Positions 49,046 to 57,304 of a stretch of 64,000 nt of DNA are shown in pieces; positions within the stretch are counted from its first letter, which is position 1; each line of letters starts with the position of its first letter. The notes under the pieces were generated by a model. It saw only the letters and a program-made list of their open reading frames with translations, did no database searches and was not told the DNA's origin. The translations under genes and the position numbers were made by a program. The DNA comes from Hyphomicrobiales bacterium (GTDB lineage Bacteria; Pseudomonadota; Alphaproteobacteria; Rhizobiales; MH13): contig JAEPOK010000001.1 of the NCBI GenBank assembly GCA_017642935.1, positions 372,001 through 436,000 of the forward strand, read 5' to 3'.

Positions 49046-50345
49046 TCGCCGTCAGATCGAAGGTCTCATCGGGAAAGTATTTGTGCAGGCGAATGTCGGC
49101 CGTGCGGGCGTGACCTTCCATGCCTTCCAAGCGCGAGATACGGGCCGTGGCTTCCGCCACCGGCTTGGCACCCTCGCGGGTGGCCCGCTGCCAGGTCACG
49201 ATCTTCATGAATTTGTGGACCGAAAGACCGCCAGTGTAGTTCGCGGCACCTGACGTGGGCAGCACATGGTTGGTGCCAGAGGCTTTATCGCCAAAGGCAA
49301 CGGTCGTTTCTTCGCCTAGGAACAGGGACCCATAGCAGGAGAGGCGGCCAAGCCACCAATCCAGATCATCGGCCTGCACGGTTAGGTGTTCGGGTGCATA
49401 GGCATCTGATGTTGCCGCCATTTCTTCGCGATCACCGCACAGGATGACTTCGGCATAGTCGCGCCAGGCGGCGGTGGCGTTGTCGCGATTGACCTCCGGC
49501 AGATCATTGATCAGTTCCGGCACCAGACGCATGACCTCTTCGGCAAGTGAGCGATCATCCGTGATCAACCAGACCGGCGAGTTGTAGCCGTGCTCGGCCT
49601 GGCCAACGAGGTCAGCTGCCACTACGTTCGGATCGGCTGTCTTGTCGGCAAGGATAAGACTGTCGGTGGGTCCGGCAATCATGTCGATGCCGACACGTCC
49701 AAACAGGATACGTTTGGCTTCGGCCACGAATTGGTTGCCCGGGCCAACAAGAATATTGGCCTTGGGCAAGCCGAAAAGACCGAACGTCATGGCTGCCACG
49801 CCTTGGACACCGCCCATGGCGAGGATTTTGTCGGCGCCGCATTTGTGGGCGGTGTAGACGATGGCTGGGTTGATGCCGACGCCTGGACGTGGTGGCGAGC
49901 AGGCAACGATATGATCGCAGCCTGCCACCTTGGCCGTGGTCACTGTCATGATCGCGCTGGCAATGTGGCTGTAGCGCCCGCCGGGCACGTAACAACCAGC
50001 CGCCGACACCGGAATAGTGCGTTGCCCCGCCACCAGGCCTGGCACGATCTCCACTTCGACATCCTGCAAGGTGCTGCGCTGTGCTTCGGCAAAGCGCTTC
50101 ACATTGGCGTGGGCAAAGTCGATGTCGCGCTTCAACCGATCGGGAACCTGCGCCGATGCCGCCGCGATGTCCTCGTCTGTGAGCAAAACCGGCCCGTCAT
50201 ATTTGTCGAACTTGGCAGCATACTCCAACGCCTTCTCATCGCCGCCAGCCTCGATCTCGTCGAGGATGGTTTGCACGATCTTGTTGGTGTCTGACGCATC
50301 GCTCTCGGCGGTGAGCGGGGCCTTTTTCAGGTATTCAACGGTCAT
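49038..50345 (-). CDS. hpsN: Sulfopropanediol 3-dehydrogenase HpsN
   Basis: 435 residues from ATG 50345 (AGGA ten bases upstream; a GTG 9 bases earlier is less well placed). Histidinol dehydrogenase fold with ligands in LVGQAEHGYNS, AFGDKASGTNHVLPTS and LEGMEGHARTADIR and the base pair in YAPEHLTVQA. HpsN (EC 1.1.1.308) oxidises (R)-DHPS to (R)-sulfolactate with NAD+. Flanked by TRAP transporter and suyAB genes, which makes the assignment firm. Close paralogue of 10599-11903. Confidence 0.92.
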   Translation of the reverse strand: MTVEYLKKAPLTAESDASDTNKIVQTILDEIEAGGDEKALEYAAKFDKYDGPVLLTDEDIAAASAQVPDRLKRDIDFAHANVKRFAEAQRSTLQDVEVEIVPGLVAGQRTIPVSAAGCYVPGGRYSHIASAIMTVTTAKVAGCDHIVACSPPRPGVGINPAIVYTAHKCGADKILAMGGVQGVAAMTFGLFGLPKANILVGPGNQFVAEAKRILFGRVGIDMIAGPTDSLILADKTADPNVVAADLVGQAEHGYNSPVWLITDDRSLAEEVMRLVPELINDLPEVNRDNATAAWRDYAEVILCGDREEMAATSDAYAPEHLTVQADDLDWWLGRLSCYGSLFLGEETTVAFGDKASGTNHVLPTSGAANYTGGLSVHKFMKIVTWQRATREGAKPVAEATARISRLEGMEGHARTADIRLHKYFPDETFDLTAND

Positions 50346-50357
50346 TGATCGCACGTC

Positions 50358-51689
50358 CTATCGGAAATTATCGGGCAGAAGAGACGTGGAGAAGGCCGGG
50401 ATGTAGGCAATCATCAACGTCACAATCAGCATGAAGAAGACGAAGGGAATGGCGCGGTAGGCGATCTTCAAGATCGACTCGCCGGTTATCCCCGACACCA
50501 CAAACAGGTTGAGTCCCAAGGGGGGCGTGATGAAGCCCACCCCAAGCGCTGTGATCATCATGATGCAGAACTGGATCTGGTTCATTTCGATCTCTTGCGC
50601 GAGCGGCCAGAGGATCGGTGCCAGGATCACAATGTTTGGCGTTGTCTCCATCACGCAGCCAGCTGAGATGAGGATGATCACCATCATCAGGATGAGGATG
50701 TACTCGTTCTCGCTGACTGATGTCAGCGCGCCAACAAAGCCTTGCGGCACACCAATGATGGCGAGCGCTTCGGCGAGCGGAATTGAGAAGGCGATGATTG
50801 GGAGGATCACACCGTTCACTTTCGCTGAAGAGACCAGCATGGCCGGAAAGTCGGAGAACTTCAGAGTCTTGATGATGAAGCCGATGATGATGGTCACCAC
50901 CACCGCCACAGCGCCAGCCTCAGTAGGCGTCAAACGACCAGAGAAAATGCCGTAGAAGATGATGCCTGGAACAAGAAAAGCGTACCAACCGGACTTGATG
51001 GTTTTCCAAAGGTTCGCAGCCCATTCGCTGGTCGTCATGATGCCGCCACCCTCCCAGAGGTTCAGGCGGTTCATCACGATGTTTGTGACCAGGATGGAGA
51101 ACAGGATCAGAAGTCCCGGGATCACGGCTGCCAGGAACAATGTGGACACAGCAACACCCAGCACGAGGCCGATAATGATGTAGGCAATAGACGGCGGGAT
51201 AAGGATGCCGGTACAGGCACCGGCTGCCACCAGCGCGCAGGCATAGGGCCTCGGATAACCACTTTCCACCAGCCGGTCGATGGTCATGCGGCCCACCGCG
51301 GCAGCACCAGCAGCATCGGAGCCAGAGATGGCTGCGAACATGCCGCAGACGAGAACCGTGGCAGAGCCAAAGCCACCTTTGGCCCAGCAGGTCAGCGCCT
51401 CAGCAACATCCAAGAACTTACGACTGAGCCCCGTTCGCACCAGCACATCGCCGGTGAGGATGAAGAGCGGCACGGCGGTCAGCGCGAAGGCGTCGATACC
51501 AGAAAACAGTTTCTCGCCGACAAGGCTGAGAGGAAGCGCCTGCGACCAAACCAACATCAAGATGGTAGCTGATCCGATAGCCGCCCAGACAGGCACGGCC
51601 AACGCGACGAGAACAACGAAAAGAATAACGGGAGCGTAAAAGTCCCAGCCAAGGATGAGTTCGGCTGCGCCGAGTTGTTGCCACATCAT
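50358..51689 (-). CDS. dctM: TRAP transporter large permease (DctM type), DHPS uptake
   Basis: 443 residues, about 12 helices. DctM signatures: GIDAFALTAVPLFILTGDVL, GMFAAISGSDAAGAAAVGR, and GVGFITPPLGLNLFVVSGIT. Moves the substrate with a sodium gradient together with the small permease and the binding protein. The order SBP-small-large followed by hpsN is that of the HpsKLM importer in DHPS users. ATG start has GGGAGGG upstream. Confidence 0.93.
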   Translation of the reverse strand: MMWQQLGAAELILGWDFYAPVILFVVLVALAVPVWAAIGSATILMLVWSQALPLSLVGEKLFSGIDAFALTAVPLFILTGDVLVRTGLSRKFLDVAEALTCWAKGGFGSATVLVCGMFAAISGSDAAGAAAVGRMTIDRLVESGYPRPYACALVAAGACTGILIPPSIAYIIIGLVLGVAVSTLFLAAVIPGLLILFSILVTNIVMNRLNLWEGGGIMTTSEWAANLWKTIKSGWYAFLVPGIIFYGIFSGRLTPTEAGAVAVVVTIIIGFIIKTLKFSDFPAMLVSSAKVNGVILPIIAFSIPLAEALAIIGVPQGFVGALTSVSENEYILILMMVIILISAGCVMETTPNIVILAPILWPLAQEIEMNQIQFCIMMITALGVGFITPPLGLNLFVVSGITGESILKIAYRAIPFVFFMLIVTLMIAYIPAFSTSLLPDNFR

Positions 51690-51703
51690 GATCTGAGCCC
51701 TCC

Positions 51704-52219
51704 CTAATCGAACAATTTGTCGCCTTCGTAGACCGGGCGGCCGTGACGAAGGTCGTTGAGATCACGCAGGAAGGACTGCACGAGGCGGAAAATGACGAGC
51801 GCGAAACCGAAGGGCACTGCGAAAAGGAAAAAGTACATGCCGACCCGCAGGCCATGGCTGACCGACTGGAACTTCCAGGAGACGTGTACCGATTCCCAAG
51901 ACCAGTAGAGAGCGATCAGGGCGACCACAAACATTGCAATGTCGCCGAACATGTACAGCAGTGCTTTGGCGCGCGGGCCGATGTAGTTCATGATCACATC
52001 GATGCGAATGTGGCCGCGCTCTTTGACGGCAGCAGCAGCGCCGATCCATGCAAGATAGATGAAGCAGTAGCGCACGATCTCCTCGCCCCAGATGGACGAG
52101 TAAGAAAACACCTCGCGGCGCACCACTTCGATGAACATGGTTCCAACGAGCATCACGTAGAACATGAGCAGCAACCACCGCTCACCGTTCTTATCAATTG
52201 CCTTGTACAGTGCCGTCAT
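51704..52219 (-). CDS. dctQ: TRAP transporter small permease (DctQ type)
   Basis: 171 residues from ATG 52219, four helices. VVRREVFSYSSIWGEEIVRY is the DctQ signature containing the conserved Arg and Glu-Glu pair, and VKERGHIRIDVIMNY follows. Partner of DctM. Separated from the binding-protein gene by a 125-base gap with a strong hairpin. Confidence 0.9.
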   Translation of the reverse strand: MTALYKAIDKNGERWLLLMFYVMLVGTMFIEVVRREVFSYSSIWGEEIVRYCFIYLAWIGAAAAVKERGHIRIDVIMNYIGPRAKALLYMFGDIAMFVVALIALYWSWESVHVSWKFQSVSHGLRVGMYFFLFAVPFGFALVIFRLVQSFLRDLNDLRHGRPVYEGDKLFD

Positions 52220-52307
52220 GAGTTCCTCGCGTGCGGCCAAGATGCATCGCGCGCTCAGCGACTGCCGAGCATGCGGGTGCAATGCTTTACGGTGCAGGGG
52301 GATGGTG

Positions 52308-52332
52308 GGTCGGCGCCAACAAAGCGCCGACC
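52308..52332 (-). promoter_or_regulatory. Intergenic hairpin after the TRAP binding-protein gene
   Basis: GGTCGGCGC and GCGCCGACC pair over 9 bp around a 7-base loop, 12 bases after the binding-protein stop on the minus strand. No T-run. It is the third complete transport operon in the window with such a hairpin at the same place. Confidence 0.5.
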
Positions 52333-52344
52333 GCAGATCTATGC

Positions 52345-53487
52345 TTAGGCGTCGTGGACGTAGAAGCGTCCGCGCGTTCCAGCTGCCTCTTCCAGACGTG
52401 TGAACGTATCCATATCGCCAGCCAGGTCCGTTTTGAACGTGTCCCAGTCGCTATTCTGGTAGCCACCAGCATCCTGCCATTCGGCAAGCTGATCATCGGA
52501 CAGAGTGTGAAATTCCACGCCGTTCTCAATCAGCTGTGACATGGCGTAGGAGCGCGCCGATGGAACTTTCGAAAGGTTCTGATGCTGGGTCACTTCGCCA
52601 GCAAACTCGATACCTTCCTGAACGTCCGCAGGCAGGCTGTTGAACCACTCAAGATTGATGGAGTAGACCTGACTGTCAGGAACTGCCTGAGTGAAGGTCA
52701 CGTGGCTGAGAATCTCGCCGAAGCCAAACACGTGCAGCGCGCCCACAGATGGGTCAAGCGCATCGGCAACACCCTGACGGATAGCAGAAGGTGTTTCGCC
52801 CCATGCCACCGGCGTCGGGTTCGCACCCACCATGCGATAGTACTGCTGAAGCATCGCAGAACCAGGCACACGGAACTTCACGCCCGACAGGTCGCTCGGC
52901 GTAATCACCGCATTGCCGCCCTGACGAACAGCCACAACACGTGGATCGATCACGATGTAAAACAGCGCTTTGAAGCCTGATGCTGCGATCTTGGGGTCAA
53001 CTTCCTGCTTCCATGCGTCGGACGACGTTAGGTTGGTGAAGCGCTGGTTGGAACCGCAGAAGTAAGGCAGGTTGATGAGGTCAACCACGGATGCAAACGG
53101 TGCAAAGTTTGCCAGGCTGTGCTGTGCACACTGGATCGTGCCGCCCTGCACAGCCTGCGCCAATGCGCCACCAGCGCCAAGCTGGCCGCCGGGTGCCAAA
53201 CGCACATAGACCTTGCCGTTCGTCATGTTCTGAACGTTTTCTTTGAGGTCCAGCTGCATGATGGGGTAGCTGCGTGATGCGCCCAGCACATAGGCTGTTG
53301 CCAGCGTCATCACGTGGTCAGCGGCGGCTTCGCGCTCGCGCTCTTCAGCAGCTGTCTGCGCCATCGCTTCATCAGAAAGGAGCATGCCGCCAGCGCCGGC
53401 AACAACAGCGGCGGTGAAGCCACCTTTGGCAGCAAGGCGCATAAAATTGCGTCGTTCCAGCGACTTGATCTGTTTTGTATCGTTCAT
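52345..53487 (-). CDS. dctP: TRAP transporter substrate-binding protein (DctP type), DHPS candidate
   Basis: 380 residues. A Tat-like signal, LERRNFMRLAAKGGFTAAVV, precedes an Ala-Gln cleavage region. DctP fold: KVYVRLAPGGQLGAGGALAQ and the ligand Arg region GVKFRVPGSAMLQQYYRMVG, where the conserved Arg binds an anionic group. A sulfonate is expected here. Twin-arginine export implies folding before secretion. First full-length transport gene of the operon, downstream of a 63-residue membrane protein. Confidence 0.88.
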   Translation of the reverse strand: MNDTKQIKSLERRNFMRLAAKGGFTAAVVAGAGGMLLSDEAMAQTAAEEREREAAADHVMTLATAYVLGASRSYPIMQLDLKENVQNMTNGKVYVRLAPGGQLGAGGALAQAVQGGTIQCAQHSLANFAPFASVVDLINLPYFCGSNQRFTNLTSSDAWKQEVDPKIAASGFKALFYIVIDPRVVAVRQGGNAVITPSDLSGVKFRVPGSAMLQQYYRMVGANPTPVAWGETPSAIRQGVADALDPSVGALHVFGFGEILSHVTFTQAVPDSQVYSINLEWFNSLPADVQEGIEFAGEVTQHQNLSKVPSARSYAMSQLIENGVEFHTLSDDQLAEWQDAGGYQNSDWDTFKTDLAGDMDTFTRLEEAAGTRGRFYVHDA

Positions 53488-53504
53488 CGTGTCCTCCCTA
53501 GGGA

Positions 53505-53696
53505 TCAGTCAGTTTTTTCGTTTTTTGATTTCGCCTTAGCCTCGGCGAGGAGGATTGCAGCCGAGAAACTAATCGCGGCGGCAAAAAGCAGCAGCATTTC
53601 CTGCACGTTGCTTAGAATGGCTGAACCATCAATCGATCCGGACACAACGTTTCCGACGAAGGCAAGGAACAGCAAGGCGGCGAGTGCAAAGTACAT
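53505..53696 (-). CDS. Small two-helix membrane protein leading the DHPS operon
   Basis: 63 residues: helix 1 MYFALAALLFLAFVGNVVSG, helix 2 near MLLLFAAAISFSAAILLAEA, then a charged tail AKSKNEKTD. AAGGAT lies well placed before the ATG. It lies between the LacI operator and the TRAP binding-protein gene (17-base gap), so it is the first gene of the transcript. I do not recognise the family. A role in assembling or regulating the TRAP membrane parts is possible. Confidence 0.6.
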   Translation of the reverse strand: MYFALAALLFLAFVGNVVSGSIDGSAILSNVQEMLLLFAAAISFSAAILLAEAKAKSKNEKTD

Positions 53697-53728
53697 TTTT
53701 CTTATCCTTGGGTTGCACCATTACACGT

Positions 53729-53744
53729 ATGTAAGCGCTTTCAT
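53729..53744. promoter_or_regulatory. LacI-family operator candidate between lacI and the DHPS operon
   Basis: ATGTAAGC-GCTTTCAT is a 16-bp palindrome with a single mismatched pair and a central CG step, the form typical of LacI/GalR operators. It lies 33 bases before the small membrane protein gene and 145 bases before the divergent LacI gene. Confidence 0.7.
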
Positions 53745-53888
53745 TTTGAAATGTAAACCCCTCCAATCCCATTCAGGCGCGGGCCTTCCCTTGCGATGGT
53801 GGATTTTCTAAGGTTTGTCCAAGGCTTCGGACCGGCACGTTTGGTTGGTCAGGTTGCGCAGATGGCCGGTGTGCAGGGCCTTGAGGGT

Positions 53889-54947
53889 ATGAGTTTGAAA
53901 AAAAACAACGCCAAGCGACCGGCCGACGCGCGTTCGATTCCCACCCTGCAAGATGTTGCCGAGCGCGCTGGGGTGTCCACCGCGACCGTCTCACGGTGTC
54001 TGAACTCTCCCGATCTGGTTGTCGATTCAACGCGTGATCGTGTTATGAAGGCAGTGCGCGAGCTTGGTTATGCGCCCAATTACGGTGCGCAAATCCTGGC
54101 CGCCAAACGCACCAATACCATCGGCGCTATCATCCCGACGATGGAGAACGCGATCTTCGCGCGCGGCCTTCAGGCCTTTCAGGAAGAACTTGGGCGGCAT
54201 GGCCAAACGCTGCTGGTGGCGAGCTCAGCCTACCGGCAGGATCTGGAAGCTGAGCAAATCCGCAATCTGGTGGCGCGTGGCGCCGATGCGCTTTTGCTGA
54301 TCGGCCATGATCGCATGCCAGAGGCCTATGATTTTCTTGACCGGCGTGCGCTGCCTTATTTGGTGGCCTGGACGTTCAATCCCGAGGCTGACCGCCTGTC
54401 GATCGGATTCAACAATAGGGTGGCGATGCGCGATTTTGCGTTGGAAGTTCTGCAACGCGGGCATCGGCGCATTGCGATTATCACCGCCGACCCAACCCAC
54501 AATGACCGAGCGCGTGAGCGCGTGGAGGGGATTGCCGAGGCGCTGGAAAGCTATGACCTCGATCCTGCAACGCTGCAGATCATCGAAACGAATTATTCGA
54601 TTGAAAACGGTGCGACCGCGTTTCGCCAGCTGATGGAAGGTGATTATCGGCCTACAGCGGTGATGTGCGGCAACGATGTGCTGGCGGTCGGCGCGTTGGA
54701 TATGGCGCGGCAGATGGGTATCGCTGTGCCAGAGGCTGTCTCCATCACCGGATTTGACGATATCGAACTGGCGCAGATCTCTACACCGCGTCTAACGACA
54801 GTCCACGTGCCGCATCGCGAGATGGGTCGGCGTGCCGCCGAAATTCTGATCCGGATGCTGGGCGGCGCCGACCCAGGCCCTAGTACCCAATTGCAGACGC
54901 AGATCATGCTGCGCGAGACGCTGGGTCCGGTGAGACTCGGCGCCTGA
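53889..54947 (+). CDS. LacI-family transcriptional regulator of the DHPS operon
   Basis: 352 residues from ATG 53889 (GAGG upstream); in-frame starts further up are less likely. HTH and hinge: TLQDVAERAGVSTATVSRCL, then YAPNYGAQILAAKRT. The sugar-type effector domain ends with SITGFDDIELAQISTPRLTT. It is divergent from the sulfonate operon with the operator at 53729-53744 between them, so it probably represses uptake and degradation until DHPS or a pathway product binds. LacI control of DHPS genes is inferred from position. Confidence 0.85.
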   Translation: MSLKKNNAKRPADARSIPTLQDVAERAGVSTATVSRCLNSPDLVVDSTRDRVMKAVRELGYAPNYGAQILAAKRTNTIGAIIPTMENAIFARGLQAFQEELGRHGQTLLVASSAYRQDLEAEQIRNLVARGADALLLIGHDRMPEAYDFLDRRALPYLVAWTFNPEADRLSIGFNNRVAMRDFALEVLQRGHRRIAIITADPTHNDRARERVEGIAEALESYDLDPATLQIIETNYSIENGATAFRQLMEGDYRPTAVMCGNDVLAVGALDMARQMGIAVPEAVSITGFDDIELAQISTPRLTTVHVPHREMGRRAAEILIRMLGGADPGPSTQLQTQIMLRETLGPVRLGA

Positions 54948-54965
54948 TGGACAACGCTTCTCAGG

Positions 54966-56993
54966 CTAGTGATCGACGAATGTGAGCGCGCCAAGGACCG
55001 GCGGTTGGCGGTGCTGTTCCAGGCGTCGCAGCGCATGGCGTACATCGGTGAGCGGCGTCTGTGCGTAGCGCATCGTCAGGATGGCGACATCGGCGAAAGA
55101 TAGCAGCGACCTTGCGTCGACAAAGGGTAGGACGGGCGCGCTGTCGATGACGATCAGATCGAACCTCTGTCGTGCGGCTTGCATAAGATCAGCGAAATTT
55201 TGACCGGTCACAAGCCTCTCGGGTTGGTCGAGCGGCGGCGATGCGTTGCCGAGGACGTGCAAGCCGGTGAGCGGGTCCTGAAAGGTGAGCGTTTCGATAT
55301 CATAGAGCGGGGTATGGCCTGTGAGCACGTCGGACAATTGTCCGTCCTTGGCATCGACCTGCCATTGTAGGCGGTCGAACAGTGCCGATTGGCGTAGATC
55401 AGTGTCGATAAGCAACGTTGGTTTGCCCGCCAAAGCCACATGCATGGCCAAAGACAGGGCAAGCGTCGACTTGCCTTCGCCGGCATTTGGCGAGGTCATC
55501 AGAACACTCAGATGCCCGTCTTCGCCGCGCCAAGACGCAACGGTCAGGCTCAGCCGCCGTACTGCTTCAGAATAGAGGGATACAGGGTCGTTGGTGATCA
55601 AGTCCTGCGGCGCGCCGGCATCGAAGCGCGAGACCTGAGGTAGGGTCGCTGCAACTTGGAGGTCCGTTGCCCGCTCGATAGTCTCTGCGTCCATGACGCC
55701 GCCGATAAACCGTTCACGAACCGCACCAACGCCGACGCCAACGGCAAGCCCGGCTAACAGCCCGAGCATCGTCGCAATCGGTACCGGTATGCGATTGTCG
55801 GATAAAGGCGGCATGGCCGGTGATAAGATGCGTGCGCCTAGTGCCTGGTCGTGGGAAAGAAGCTGCGCATCCTGCCATCGCTCGACTGCATCGCGGTAAA
55901 GCCCGCGCGTTAATTCAGCCTGTTCAGTCAACCGTCGCAGTGCATGCGCGACGCTGGGCGCCAGGCCGCCAGTATCGAGAAAATCTTGCAACTGATCGCG
56001 TGCATCGATCGTTGCCGTTTCGAGGGCCAGAAGGCGTTCATCGATTTGCGTTCGTCGCGTCTCCAGAGCGTCGCGGCGATTGTCTGCACCATCGCTCGAC
56101 GCAGCGACGCTGGCTGCAGTGACTGAGCCTGTGTAACCGGCAACCACAAGCTCAGTTTGTCGCAAGGTTTCGGTCAGGCCGGCGCGCTCGACGAACAAGG
56201 CCTGTCTTTCGTCGGCCAACTGACCAAGGACCGCTGCAACCGCACTTTTTTGCTCGGCACTAACCCCGTCTTGTGACGCAAGGTTGGCCGCAGCCGCGGC
56301 AAGCAACATGTCGTCGATCCGCCCTTCCAGGGCGCGCAGCTCCACCGCAAGGTCGGCGACCCGGGCGGCAAGCGCTGTCTGCGTCCGTCGGGTGGAGTGG
56401 GCATCGGCATCTGAACGTACGGTCAGATAGGCGGTGGCAATCCCGTTGGCGAGCCGAGAGGCTTGGACAGGCGAGGGGTTGCTGACCGTAATGCCGATGA
56501 CAAAGGTATCGCCGCGGCGCGCGATTGTGGTCTGGTCGGCCAGACGCTCAACAAGCCGTGTTTCTTGTTGCTGCGTGTCGGCTGACGCCGGCGATGCGCG
56601 TAATAACCGATCGGCAAGTTGCTGTAGGAGGCCAGGCGGACCGGATAGATCGGCGCGGATGAGGTCCATCTCGCGCACTGCCCTGCGCAGGGTTGTATCA
56701 GACCGAAGAAGTTCCACCTCGCTGTTGACGAATCCTTCAACCACAACCGTCAATCCGATCGGTGACTGCCGCTCATTTGAGGGCGTTGCGGAAGTATCGA
56801 CATGAACAAGCGCTGTTGCTGTGTACTGTGGCGTTGCGAGAAAAGCTGATGCCATCGCACCCAAGCTAACCACCACTCCGCATGTGACAATTGTTTTTAC
56901 ATTGCGCGTGATAAGTCGGCGAAATTTATTATGAAATTTTGTTCTCCTTGAAGAATAAATGTTCGATGAATGTCGTTGATTTGGTGAAAACAT
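54966..56993 (-). CDS. GumC/Wzc-type polysaccharide chain-length protein with CpsD-like ATPase
   Basis: 675 residues. N-terminal Wzz domain: one helix (VVVSLGAMASAFLATPQYTA), long periplasmic helices with coiled-coil character, second helix near IPVPIATMLGLLAGLAVGVG. The cytoplasmic BY-kinase-like domain has Walker A TSPNAGEGKSTLALSLAMH, Walker A' TLLIDTDLRQSALF and Walker B LIVIDSAPVL. The C-terminus stops at ALTFVDH and lacks the tyrosine-rich tail of Wzc, so autophosphorylation by the usual means is unlikely. No glycosyltransferase or export genes are nearby. Upstream sequence is AT-rich. Convergent with the LacI gene. Confidence 0.85.
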   Translation of the reverse strand: MFSPNQRHSSNIYSSRRTKFHNKFRRLITRNVKTIVTCGVVVSLGAMASAFLATPQYTATALVHVDTSATPSNERQSPIGLTVVVEGFVNSEVELLRSDTTLRRAVREMDLIRADLSGPPGLLQQLADRLLRASPASADTQQQETRLVERLADQTTIARRGDTFVIGITVSNPSPVQASRLANGIATAYLTVRSDADAHSTRRTQTALAARVADLAVELRALEGRIDDMLLAAAAANLASQDGVSAEQKSAVAAVLGQLADERQALFVERAGLTETLRQTELVVAGYTGSVTAASVAASSDGADNRRDALETRRTQIDERLLALETATIDARDQLQDFLDTGGLAPSVAHALRRLTEQAELTRGLYRDAVERWQDAQLLSHDQALGARILSPAMPPLSDNRIPVPIATMLGLLAGLAVGVGVGAVRERFIGGVMDAETIERATDLQVAATLPQVSRFDAGAPQDLITNDPVSLYSEAVRRLSLTVASWRGEDGHLSVLMTSPNAGEGKSTLALSLAMHVALAGKPTLLIDTDLRQSALFDRLQWQVDAKDGQLSDVLTGHTPLYDIETLTFQDPLTGLHVLGNASPPLDQPERLVTGQNFADLMQAARQRFDLIVIDSAPVLPFVDARSLLSFADVAILTMRYAQTPLTDVRHALRRLEQHRQPPVLGALTFVDH

Positions 56994-57304
56994 TGATCAA
57001 TCCACCTAATCTTACGTTACGTTAATCATGCTAGTATTCAATAATTGCTTTTCTTAATACTGCCGTATCCTTCGCGCTAATAGCGAACCCTTCTTATGGA
57101 CAGTAGGGTTTTTGCTTATGCTTTGGTCGTGCACGCCTCTTCACTCGGCAGCGTCTGTCGAAAGGGTCACCCCTGGGCTGCGACCATTGGTTGGCCGTAC
57201 AGGCGCTGACCTTTGTTTTGGCACGTTTTCGGATGGGAAAGCGGTATCCACACTCGCCAAAAACCCTCTAGGATGGCGGAAAAAACAATCCGGGAGGGGC
57301 TGCC
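56994..57304. other. Intergenic region, AT-rich on its left half
   Basis: The gap between the divergent GumC-like and CoA-transferase genes is 311 bases. The part up to about 57120 is much richer in A/T than its surroundings (runs such as CATTGATCAATCCACC and TTCAATAATTGC) and contains TTACGTTACGTTAA, a direct repeat of TTACG. TTCGCGCTAATAGCGAA near 57075 is a small inverted repeat. The right half is of normal composition. It probably holds both promoters. I see no supported gene. Confidence 0.5.
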
